DNA of 5,660 nt from an uncultured Oscillospiraceae bacterium (GCA_905234575.1 CAJOIG010000112.1:1-5660), one strand, 5' to 3'. Positions 1 to 4,039 are shown, counted from the stretch's first letter. Notes: generated by a model from the sequence alone, not told the origin. Numbers and translations are program-made.

Positions 1-374
1 AGGCGGGTTTCCTCGTCCCAGTAGGGCGGGCGTCTCGTCACGGTGCAGGGGCCTTCGAGGATGCCGCCCGCGGCGATCAGCTTGTGGAGTGAGGACATCA
101 GGGCGGTGGACTCGTCCGTTACGGCGAAGTGATCGACACCGGCTGCGCGGAGGGTATCAACGAAATCCTGCATTTCCTCCGTTACGTTGTTGCCCCAGGG
201 GAGCTCGTGGACCTCGAACATGCTGGTGTCGTTCTCCAAGCTGTTCTCCCACGCCCGATACGCCATGCCCTGCCCCCAGGTGACGTTGTCGGACTTCTTC
301 AACCGCTGGAAGTAGATCGCGGTGTCATCGGTCTCGAGGATCTTCTTGATCTCGGCTTTGCGTTCTTCTGTCAT
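1..374 (-). CDS. Partial hypothetical protein of a mobile element (3' end beyond the window)
   Basis: An open minus-strand frame of 124 codons runs from an ATG at 374-372 off the left edge without a stop. The start is supported by AAAGGAGA at 390-383 at normal spacing. The product begins MTEERKAEIKKILETDD and contains an AYRAWENSLEND stretch near residues 38-49, ELPWGNN near 57-63 and a C-terminal half with an AAGVDHFAVTDEST segment. There is no signal peptide, membrane segment or catalytic motif that I recognise. It follows the 171-residue gene by 38 nt in the same direction and is probably its operon partner under the promoter at 987-1015. I recall similar small proteins of unknown function in Clostridia phages and integrative elements, but I cannot name a family with certainty. 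The coding call is fairly secure; the function is unknown. Confidence 0.75.
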   Translation of the reverse strand, partial: MTEERKAEIKKILETDDTAIYFQRLKKSDNVTWGQGMAYRAWENSLENDTSMFEVHELPWGNNVTEEMQDFVDTLRAAGVDHFAVTDESTALMSSLHKLIAAGGILEGPCTVTRRPPYWDEETR

Positions 375-412
375 TGGTGTTATCTCCTTTCCGTTATCTG
401 GTGGGGGAGGGC

Positions 413-928
413 TTACGCCCTCGCCCCCTGTGCGTGCATGACCCGTCCGATCAGATCGTTCGTGTATTCCACGTTGCTGCGTGCTATGCGATGCTCGTTG
501 ACGGCCTGGCGGAATTCTGCGGTGTCGGGGTTGCCTGCGAGCTCGACGATCCTCTCGGCTGCGTCCTTCATGTGGACCTCGTACTCGCTCCGCCTGTCGC
601 TGGCGAGCTGCCGGAAGTCTTCGAGATCGTCCGGGGAAAGCATCCGGGCTCTCGCTGCTTCGAACTCCGCCCGGAGGGTTCCGAGCTCTGCCGCCGTCCT
701 GTCCGCTTCCTTGCTATAGTACTCAGCGGCCCGCTTGAACTCCGCCGCCGTCTGCTCTGCGCTCTCAACACGCTGCTTCATGCTGCAGGCGAAGTCGTTC
801 TCAATGTTCTCCTCCGCGATCTCGAAGCACCCTTCAAAGGCGGTGGCGATGTAGCTGTTCTCGCCCAGCTCCTCGACGATCTTGCGGATCCTTTCAAGCG
901 CCTTGCGCTCCTGCTCTTTGGTGGTCAT
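413..928 (-). CDS. Hypothetical coiled-coil protein, mobile-element type (171 aa)
   Basis: Complete frame with ATG at 928-926, preceded by AAGGAGG at 943-937, and a stop at 415-413. The N-terminal part (residues about 1-50) is acidic and includes ELGENSYIATAFEGCFE and AEENIENDFACSMKQR. This block resembles a recurrent N-terminus of small proteins in Clostridia phages and conjugative elements (recollection, not searched). Residues about 50-125 are rich in Glu, Ala, Arg and Lys with few helix breakers and look like a coiled coil (ESAEQTAAEFKRAAEYY, AELGTLRAEFEAARARM). The C-terminal 45 residues are also helical and charged. No signal peptide, transmembrane segment or enzymatic motif is visible, so it is probably a cytoplasmic, oligomeric protein. 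It is the first gene of a minus-strand unit whose promoter is flanked by three repeat operators. Function unknown. Confidence 0.82.
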   Translation of the reverse strand: MTTKEQERKALERIRKIVEELGENSYIATAFEGCFEIAEENIENDFACSMKQRVESAEQTAAEFKRAAEYYSKEADRTAAELGTLRAEFEAARARMLSPDDLEDFRQLASDRRSEYEVHMKDAAERIVELAGNPDTAEFRQAVNEHRIARSNVEYTNDLIGRVMHAQGARA

Positions 929-949
929 CTTGCGTTCCTCCTTGTTGTC

Positions 950-973
950 TTTCGCATTTGATTATTTTTCTTT
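950..973. repeat. Operator-like repeat, copy 1
   Basis: First of three related copies. It reads TTTCGCATTTGATTAT followed by TTTTCTTT, and matches copy 3 (1024-1047) at 22 of 24 positions. It lies in the untranslated leader of the minus-strand operon, roughly +7 to +30 from the inferred start, where a bound protein could block transcription. Binding by the adjacent Cro/CI-type regulator is inference. Confidence 0.65.
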
Positions 974-986
974 CCTATCTGATAAT
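971..986. repeat. Operator-like repeat, copy 2
   Basis: TTTCCTATCTGATAAT matches copy 3 at 14 of 16 positions and starts 21 bp, about two helical turns, after copy 1. It directly abuts the minus-strand -10 box (992-987) and covers the expected transcription start near 980, a classic repressor position. Confidence 0.6.
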
Positions 987-1015
987 ATCTTACCACCGCA
1001 GAACGCATATGTCAA
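987..1015 (-). promoter_or_regulatory. Promoter of the minus-strand accessory operon
   Basis: Read on the minus strand, a perfect TTGACA (1015-1010) is followed by a 17-nt spacer and TAAGAT (992-987). The inferred start is near 980, giving a leader of about 50 nt before the ATG at 928. It lies between repeat copies 2 and 3. Confidence 0.7.
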
Positions 1016-1023
1016 CACTTTTC

Positions 1024-1047
1024 TTTCGTATTTGATAATTTTTCTTT
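1024..1047. repeat. Operator-like repeat, copy 3
   Basis: TTTCGTATTTGATAAT followed by TTTTCTTT. It starts 53 bp (about five helical turns) after copy 2. It overlaps the -35 box of the plus-strand regulator promoter (1045-1050) and lies just upstream of the -35 box of the minus-strand promoter (1015-1010). Occupancy could therefore influence both directions. Confidence 0.65.
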
Positions 1048-1073
1048 ACAATATGCACGGAATGTGGTATGGT
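1045..1073 (+). promoter_or_regulatory. Promoter of the 73-aa Cro/CI-type regulator
   Basis: TTTACA (1045-1050), a 17-nt spacer and TATGGT (1068-1073), with an upstream TG (1065-1066 region) giving an extended -10. A start near 1080 fits a very short leader beginning at the ribosome binding site of the GTG-started gene. Its -35 overlaps repeat copy 3, which suggests autoregulation. Confidence 0.5.
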
Positions 1074-1080
1074 ATCATCG

Positions 1081-1088
1081 GGAGGTGA
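1081..1088 (+). promoter_or_regulatory. Ribosome binding site that fixes the GTG start
   Basis: GGAGGTGA lies seven bases after its GGAGG core from the GTG at 1093. The only upstream in-frame ATG (1069) would lie inside the -10 box and has no ribosome binding site, so GTG 1093 is the better start. Confidence 0.8.
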
Positions 1089-1092
1089 GAAT

Positions 1093-1314
1093 GTGATTAC
1101 CTACGATCCGTTATGGGTTACGCTGGCAAAGAAGAAACTCAAGAAGAAAGACCTTTATGCCGTTGTCAGCTCGGCCACAGTCGCGCGGATGGCAAAGGAT
1201 GCACAGAGCGTATCTATGGACGTCATTGATAAGCTGTGTGAATTGCTCGATTGCGGGATCGGCGACATTGCCGAGTATGTACCGTCTGAAAACGAAAAAA
1301 GCCCGGACGCATAA
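1093..1314 (+). CDS. Small Cro/CI-family (HTH_26-like) transcriptional regulator, 73 aa
   Basis: GTG start at 1093, chosen for the GGAGGTGA ahead of it; TAA stop at 1312-1314. The protein is little more than one helix-turn-helix domain. It has an N-terminal ITYDPLWVTLAKKKLKKK, a putative recognition region SSATVARMAKD (residues 26-36), and the family hallmark VIDKLCELLDC (44-54) followed by GDIAEYVP (57-64). Proteins of this type are cytoplasmic DNA-binding regulators, common as immunity or switch regulators in phages and integrative elements of Firmicutes. It diverges from the minus-strand accessory operon, with three repeat operators in between, so it probably represses that operon and itself (inference). 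The region before the recognition helix is a few residues shorter than in many relatives. No sensor or dimerisation domain is present. Confidence 0.88.
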   Translation: MITYDPLWVTLAKKKLKKKDLYAVVSSATVARMAKDAQSVSMDVIDKLCELLDCGIGDIAEYVPSENEKSPDA

Positions 1315-1326
1315 CACGTCCGGGCT
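1300..1326 (-). terminator. Rho-independent terminator of the minus-strand regulator
   Basis: A perfect 10-bp stem, AGCCCGGACG (1300-1309) with CGTCCGGGCT (1317-1326), and a 7-nt loop. Read on the minus strand it is followed by six T (1300-1295), so it terminates the gene ending at 1342. On the plus strand no U tract follows, and the stop codon of the convergent gene sits in the loop. Confidence 0.88.
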
Positions 1327-1341
1327 CAAAGGGGGTAGTGC

Positions 1342-1596
1342 TTATTTGCGCGGCACCTCATCATCGGGGAATATAAAGGCAACTCTCCGCTCTTTGTTCG
1401 GCGTTCGGACGATGATGTCCTGGACTTCGCAGTCCAGCGCTTCGCAAATGAGGTCAAGCTGCTCCATACTCACCTTGTCGGCCATGCCCTTGTATAATTC
1501 GTTGATGGTCGCTTTTCTTATACCGGTGGCCCTGTGAAGTGTCGCCTGTTTCCACTTTCGCTTGCCAAGCATAGTGGAAAGCTCAATCTCAATCAT
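1342..1596 (-). CDS. Small Cro/CI-family transcriptional regulator, 84 aa
   Basis: ATG at 1596-1594 with AAAAGGAG at 1614-1607; TAA stop at 1344-1342. A single helix-turn-helix domain fills residues about 3-60. LSTMLGKRKWKQATLHRATG holds the first two helices, IRKATINELYKGMAD the recognition helix and following turn, and SMEQLDLICEALDCEVQDII the closing helices, a typical Cro/CI arrangement. The tail (61-84) is short and ends in IFPDDEVPRK. A longer in-frame extension up to 1833 is not favoured because it crosses palindromes and direct repeats and adds nothing resembling the family. The gene converges on the 73-aa regulator with only 27 bp between stop codons. It is a cytoplasmic DNA-binding protein; its targets are unknown, and the palindromes just upstream (1653-1701) are candidates for autoregulation. 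Confidence 0.87.
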   Translation of the reverse strand: MIEIELSTMLGKRKWKQATLHRATGIRKATINELYKGMADKVSMEQLDLICEALDCEVQDIIVRTPNKERRVAFIFPDDEVPRK

Positions 1597-1619
1597 TGTG
1601 CTACCGCTCCTTTTCGTAA

Positions 1620-1628
1620 AATATAGCA
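1620..1628 (-). promoter_or_regulatory. Possible extended -10 promoter of the 84-aa regulator
   Basis: Read on the minus strand, TGC followed by TATATT (1625-1620) forms an extended -10 element. No good -35 is seen at 16-18 nt. The inferred start near 1613 would leave almost no leader before the ribosome binding site, so this call is weak. Confidence 0.35.
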
Positions 1629-1652
1629 CAAGCGTACATTTTTTTGTTGAAA

Positions 1653-1701
1653 TCGGACGATAAATCCGAACGGGTGGAACAGCGTTCCATATGGTCGGAA
1701 C
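1653..1701. repeat. Cluster of short palindromes upstream of the 84-aa regulator
   Basis: TCGGA (1653-1657) pairs with TCCGA (1665-1669). GGAAC-AGC-GTTCC (1676-1688) is a perfect interrupted palindrome. GTTCC (1684-1688) can alternatively pair with GGAAC (1697-1701). The spacing and position suit operator sites for a small helix-turn-helix regulator, but binding is inference. Confidence 0.45.
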
Positions 1702-1713
1702 AAAACTATAGTG

Positions 1714-1760
1714 ATATGGCGCTGCCATTGGGAAGGAGTTACCCAACGACAGCGCCATAT
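1714..1760. repeat. Two-tier 47-nt inverted repeat (hairpin)
   Basis: An 11-bp perfect outer stem, ATATGGCGCTG (1714-1724) with CAGCGCCATAT (1750-1760), then a 3x3 internal loop, a 5-bp inner stem TTGGG (1728-1732) with CCCAA (1742-1746), and a 9-nt loop AAGGAGTTA. No U tract follows on either strand, so it is not a standard terminator, and no start codon follows the loop's ribosome-binding-like AAGGAG. Confidence 0.75.
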
Positions 1761-1781
1761 AGCTTTTCTGACTCTGGAAAA

Positions 1782-1844
1782 TGAACCGCAAATTGAACCT
1801 CAAAAGTGGTTCATTATGCCGAATGAACCTCAAATGAACCTCAA
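1782..1844 (+). repeat. Four direct repeats TGAACC(T/G)CAA, possible integrase arm-type sites
   Basis: Copies at 1782-1791 (one mismatch, G for T), 1794-1803, 1824-1833 and 1835-1844 form two close pairs with 12-bp and 11-bp periods; an inverted partial copy (GGTTCATT) is at 1808-1815. Pairs of ~10-bp direct repeats near an element end are typical of tyrosine integrase arm-type sites. No integrase gene is in the window, so the role is inference. Confidence 0.5.
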
Positions 1845-1892
1845 TTCCTTCGGTTCTGTCCGCACTAATTCGGACAAAATCGGTGAAAAGAA

Positions 1893-1925
1893 AAATCCCC
1901 GAAACCGTTGAGATTCCAGGGATTT
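1893..1925 (-). terminator. Terminator of the rplM-rpsI operon
   Basis: AAATCCC (1893-1899) pairs with GGGATTT (1919-1925), and inner GAA (1901-1903) can pair with TTC (1914-1916). Read on the minus strand the stem runs into a T-rich tract (TTTTTCTTTTC), 11 nt past the rpsI stop codon. Confidence 0.75.
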
Positions 1926-1935
1926 CTTGACTGTA

Positions 1936-2346
1936 TCAGCGCTTCGAGAACTGAGGTGCGCGACGTGCCGCTTTGAGGCCGTACTTCTTGCGCTCCTTCA
2001 TGCGCGGGTCGCGGGTCAGATAGCCCGCGGACTTGAGGATCGCGCGGTAGCTCTCGTCCACCAGGAGGAGGGCGCGGGCGATGCCGTGGCGCATGGCGCC
2101 GGCCTGGCCGGTGACGCCGCCGCCGGAGACGGTGGCCTCGATGTCGACCTTGTCGACGGTGCCGGTGGCGACCAGGGGCTGACGCACGATGAGCTTCAGG
2201 GTCTCGAGACCGAAGTAGTCGTCGATGCTGCGGCCGTTGATGGTGATGACGCCGGTGCCGCCGGGGATGAGGTGCACGCGGGCGACAGAGGACTTACGAC
2301 GGCCGGTGCCGTACAGGTAGGGACGCTTGGACTTGTAGGTAGCCAT
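1936..2346 (-). CDS. rpsI: 30S ribosomal protein S9 (136 aa)
   Basis: Complete frame from ATG 2346-2344 to TGA 1938-1936. S9 is a structural protein of the small subunit whose C-terminal tail reaches toward tRNA in the P site. The sequence shows the family pattern throughout: YGTGRRKSSVARV near the N-terminus, INGRSIDDYFG, the GGGVTGQAGAMRHGIARALL block, LTRDPRMKERKKYGLKAARR, and the invariant C-terminal SKR. At 136 residues it is close to the usual ~130. AAGGAGGTAA (2362-2353) lies inside the end of rplM, and the rplM stop and rpsI start share one base (TGATG), so the two are translationally coupled. The coding sequence is intact at its 3' end, although an inferred mobile element lies immediately downstream. 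Identification is secure. Confidence 0.98.
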   Translation of the reverse strand: MATYKSKRPYLYGTGRRKSSVARVHLIPGGTGVITINGRSIDDYFGLETLKLIVRQPLVATGTVDKVDIEATVSGGGVTGQAGAMRHGIARALLLVDESYRAILKSAGYLTRDPRMKERKKYGLKAARRAPQFSKR

Positions 2347-2786
2347 CAGTTGTTACCTCCTTCGACATACACCTCGGGCTTCTGGGCCTGATGGATGTGC
2401 TCGGCGCCGCGGAAGACGCGCAGACGGGTGAGCTGGTGCTTCGCGATGGCGTTCTTCTGCAGCATGCCGCGGACGGCGATGCGCATGGCGAGCTCGGGCT
2501 TCTCCTGCATCAGGCGGGCGTACTGGGTCTCGTGCAGGCCGCCGGGATAACCGGAGTGGGTGCGATAGTACTTCTGCTCCAGCTTCTTGCCGGTCAGAAC
2601 GGCCTTCTCGGCGTTGATGATGATGACGAAATCGCCGCAGTCGACGTGGGGCGTGTAGTCGACCTTGCGCTTGCCGCGCAGCAGGTCGGCGGCGATCACC
2701 GCGGTCTTGCCCATGGGCTTGCCGGCGGCGTCGATAACGTACCACTTGCGGACGACTTCGGCAGGCTTGACCATAGTCGTGGACAT
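2346..2786 (-). CDS. rplM: 50S ribosomal protein L13 (146 aa)
   Basis: ATG at 2786-2784, chosen because GGAGGAA (2799-2793) precedes it and the family N-terminus (VRKWYVIDAAGKPMGK) follows within about 30 residues. In-frame codons further upstream lie before the inferred transcription start. L13 is an early-assembly protein of the large subunit. Family blocks are present: HVDCGDFVIIINAEKAVLTGKK, YYRTHSGYPGGL, KPELAMRIAVRGMLQKN and RGAEHIHQAQKPE. The length is near the usual 142-148. The segment KNAIAKHQLTRLRVF departs from the common KNKLGR-type wording, but nothing looks broken. It is the first gene of the two-gene operon with rpsI and has a strong promoter at 2853-2881. Confidence 0.98.
   Translation of the reverse strand: MSTTMVKPAEVVRKWYVIDAAGKPMGKTAVIAADLLRGKRKVDYTPHVDCGDFVIIINAEKAVLTGKKLEQKYYRTHSGYPGGLHETQYARLMQEKPELAMRIAVRGMLQKNAIAKHQLTRLRVFRGAEHIHQAQKPEVYVEGGNN
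2353..2362 (-). promoter_or_regulatory. rpsI ribosome binding site inside the rplM coding end
   Basis: AAGGAGGTAA on the minus strand encodes part of the C-terminal EGGNN of L13 and also serves as the ribosome binding site for S9. It fits translational coupling of the two genes. Confidence 0.85.
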
Positions 2787-2846
2787 GTGTTCTTCCTCCG
2801 AATATCTTGAAATGATTGGTTTGACAATACCTGCGCCGAAAGGCGC
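2787..2846 (-). promoter_or_regulatory. Structured 5' leader of rplM-rpsI, candidate L13-type autoregulatory leader
   Basis: The ~60-nt leader begins with a GC-rich hairpin, GCGCC-TTTC-GGCGC (2846-2833, minus strand), right at the inferred transcription start. A weaker GGT...ACC pairing follows, then the ribosome binding site. Firmicutes are known to carry an L13 leader element controlling this operon. I cannot confirm a match to its consensus by eye. Confidence 0.35.
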
Positions 2847-2852
2847 TTTATC

Positions 2853-2881
2853 TTTATAGCACAACCGGCAGGGGATGTCAA
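2853..2881 (-). promoter_or_regulatory. Strong promoter of rplM-rpsI
   Basis: Minus strand: TTGACA (2881-2876), a 17-nt spacer and TATAAA (2858-2853), with TGC directly before the -10 (extended -10). Expected start near 2846. The near-consensus quality suits a ribosomal protein operon. Confidence 0.88.
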
Positions 2882-2975
2882 CAGCGTTTTTAAGAAAAAA
2901 GGTGTTACCTCCGTATCCCTCCTGTATCCTCGTCATTCCTCCTGTTTTCTCCGGTTCGATTTTACGCCCGGACAG

Positions 2976-3006
2976 AAAAAAGAGACGGAGGCGCTGGGCC
3001 TCCGTC
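2976..3006 (-). terminator. Terminator of the NYN-domain gene
   Basis: A perfect 9-bp stem GACGGAGGC (2984-2992) with GCCTCCGTC (2998-3006) and a 5-nt loop. On the minus strand it is followed by TC and six T (2981-2976). It lies about 18 nt past the stop codon at 3024 and separates this gene from rplM-rpsI. Confidence 0.9.
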
Positions 3007-3023
3007 CCGGGTCGGCGGGTTCG

Positions 3024-3860
3024 TCACATCTCCAGGTCGCGGATATAGACGTTTTTCGAGCGTGGATCGTTCTTGTCCTCCCGCTCCAGGACCTCGAAGC
3101 GGTCGATGGCCTTCACCATGCCGGAGAGCTTGGAGAAGCCGTAGCTGCGGGTGTCGAAGTCCGGGCGCTTTTTCTGGATGAGCTGGCCCACGGAGCCGAG
3201 GGACACGTAATCGTCCTCCGCGTTCTCGGCCAGGTCCAGGATGGAATCCGCGATGAGCCAGACGACGCTCTCGGGGATGCGCTTCGGCTCCGAGGGCGCG
3301 GCCTTGACCGTCTCCGGCTCGGGCTCGGGGGTCTTCTTCGCGGTCGGCTTTTTCACGGCCGTCTTGGCGGCGGGCTTTTTCGAGGGGGCCTTTTCGGCCT
3401 TCTTGGTCCGCTCGCGGATGACCTCGATGTAGATGAACTTGTTGCAGGCGGAGATGAGGGGCTTCGGCGTCTTCTGCTCGCCGATGCCGATAACGAACAG
3501 GCCGCTCTCGCGCAGGCGGCGGGCAAGGCCGGTGAAGTCCGAGTCCGACGACACCAGCACGAAGCCGTCCGTGTTCCCGGCGTAGAGGATGTCCATGGCG
3601 TCGATGATCATGGCGGAATCCGTGGAGTTTTTGCCCTTGGTGTAGGCGAACTGCTGCACCGCCGTGACGGAGTTGTCCAGCAGGGTCTGCTTCCAGCCGG
3701 AGAGGTTGGAGCTGGACCAGTCGCCGTAGGCGCGCTTGGTGTTGGGCGTGCCGTAGATCGCGACCTCCTCCATGATGCCGCCGAGGCAGTCCCGGGGGGC
3801 GTTGTCGGCGTCGATCAGGACGGCGAGGCGCAGGTTTTTATCGGTATCGGTAAGGGGCAT
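3024..3860 (-). CDS. LabA-like NYN-domain protein with C-terminal OST-HTH/LOTUS domain (278 aa), putative RNase
   Basis: ATG at 3860-3858 with GGAGAA at 3870-3865. The frame continues upstream, but those codons overlap the leader and promoter. Residues 10-148 form a NYN (PIN-like) domain: RLAVLIDADNAP (Asp17, Asp19, Asn20), a TKGKNSTDSAMIIDAMDIL block (Asp81) and FVLVSSDSDFTGLARRLRE (Asp106, Asp108). Such clustered acidic residues bind metal in the nuclease fold. Residues 149-193 are a Lys/Ala/Pro linker. Residues 195-275 match the OST-HTH/LOTUS fold (PESVVWLIADSILDLA, YGFSKLSGMVKAID, DPRSKNVYIRDL), which binds RNA in other proteins. It is probably a cytoplasmic RNA-processing or RNA-degrading enzyme; nuclease activity and target are unproven. 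It is transcribed alone, between its own promoter and terminator, and divergently from the parvulin gene. Confidence 0.92.
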   Translation of the reverse strand: MPLTDTDKNLRLAVLIDADNAPRDCLGGIMEEVAIYGTPNTKRAYGDWSSSNLSGWKQTLLDNSVTAVQQFAYTKGKNSTDSAMIIDAMDILYAGNTDGFVLVSSDSDFTGLARRLRESGLFVIGIGEQKTPKPLISACNKFIYIEVIRERTKKAEKAPSKKPAAKTAVKKPTAKKTPEPEPETVKAAPSEPKRIPESVVWLIADSILDLAENAEDDYVSLGSVGQLIQKKRPDFDTRSYGFSKLSGMVKAIDRFEVLEREDKNDPRSKNVYIRDLEM

Positions 3861-3909
3861 ATCGTTCTCCGTTTTCTCGCGGCAAACGCGCGATTTTTTC
3901 TTATCGTTT

Positions 3910-3938
3910 ATTATACATGACCTTCCCCCGGTTTTCAA
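3910..3938 (-). promoter_or_regulatory. Promoter of the NYN-domain gene
   Basis: Minus strand: TTGAAA (3938-3933), a 17-nt spacer and a perfect TATAAT (3915-3910). Expected start near 3903, giving a ~43-nt leader. Confidence 0.82.
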
Positions 3939-3946
3939 GCGCGCAT

Positions 3947-3985
3947 CCGGCGGATTTCCCGCCGCCGGGGCAAATCTGCGGGAAA
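3947..3985. repeat. Overlapping GC-rich inverted repeats between divergent promoters
   Basis: CCGGCGG (3947-3953) pairs with CCGCCGG (3962-3968). TTTCCCG (3955-3961) pairs with CGGGAAA (3979-3985). The two pairings are interleaved and so mutually exclusive as hairpins. They lie upstream of both promoters, so they would act as DNA sites if anything; the role is unknown. Confidence 0.4.
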
Positions 3986-3988
3986 GGC

Positions 3989-4017
3989 TTGCATCGACGC
4001 AAGACTTGTATTATAAT
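3989..4017 (+). promoter_or_regulatory. Promoter of the parvulin gene
   Basis: TTGCAT (3989-3994), a 17-nt spacer and a perfect TATAAT (4012-4017); expected start near 4024. An interrupted palindrome CTTGC (3988-3992) with GCAAG (3999-4003) covers the -35 box and could be an operator. Confidence 0.82.
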
Positions 4018-4024
4018 AGCCAAG

Positions 4025-4039
4025 TTGAATTATATTCAA
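4025..4039. repeat. Perfect palindrome TTGAAT-TAT-ATTCAA in the parvulin leader
   Basis: A 15-bp perfect interrupted palindrome at about +1 to +15 of the expected transcript, ending just before the ribosome binding site AAGGA (4042-4046). Its position suits a repressor operator; no cognate regulator is visible. Confidence 0.5.

Larger units (their letters stand above)
1597..1935. other. Gene-free stretch, probable end of an integrated element next to rpsI
   Basis: I find no credible gene in these ~340 bp. The stretch is visibly more AT-rich than its flanks. It holds a possible promoter, the palindrome cluster, the 47-nt hairpin, the TGAACC(T/G)CAA repeats, a small GTCCG/CGGAC palindrome (1858-1862 with 1871-1875) and the rpsI terminator. 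Accessory genes lie on one side and core ribosomal genes on the other, so the element-chromosome junction is most likely here or in the 3' end of rpsI. Confidence 0.45.

Noticed and set aside
129..961. Plus-strand open frames over the two left-hand accessory genes
   Set aside because: They lack ribosome binding sites, and their translations look like antisense shadows of the minus-strand genes, which have clear starts and spacing.
1093..1596. Toxin-antitoxin pair
   Set aside because: Both genes are helix-turn-helix regulators facing each other, neither resembles a toxin, and they do not form an operon.
1714..1760. Terminator for a plus- or minus-strand transcript
   Set aside because: The stem is followed by mixed sequence on both strands rather than a U tract, and no gene ends beside it.
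1597..1833. An N-terminal extension of the 84-aa regulator to 163 residues
   Set aside because: The extension crosses palindromes, the 47-nt hairpin and the direct repeats. The internal ATG has a ribosome binding site and yields the normal family N-terminus.
1781..1837. An 18-codon frame starting ATGAACCGC in the repeat region
   Set aside because: No ribosome binding site precedes it, and its sequence is generated by the direct repeats themselves.
1782..1844. CRISPR array
   Set aside because: The repeats are only 10 bp with 1-20 bp gaps and no regular spacers, and no cas genes are present.
2787..2936. An upstream extension of L13 by 50 residues
   Set aside because: It would begin before the strong promoter (2853-2881) and run through the leader hairpin. 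The family N-terminus follows ATG 2786, which has its own ribosome binding site.
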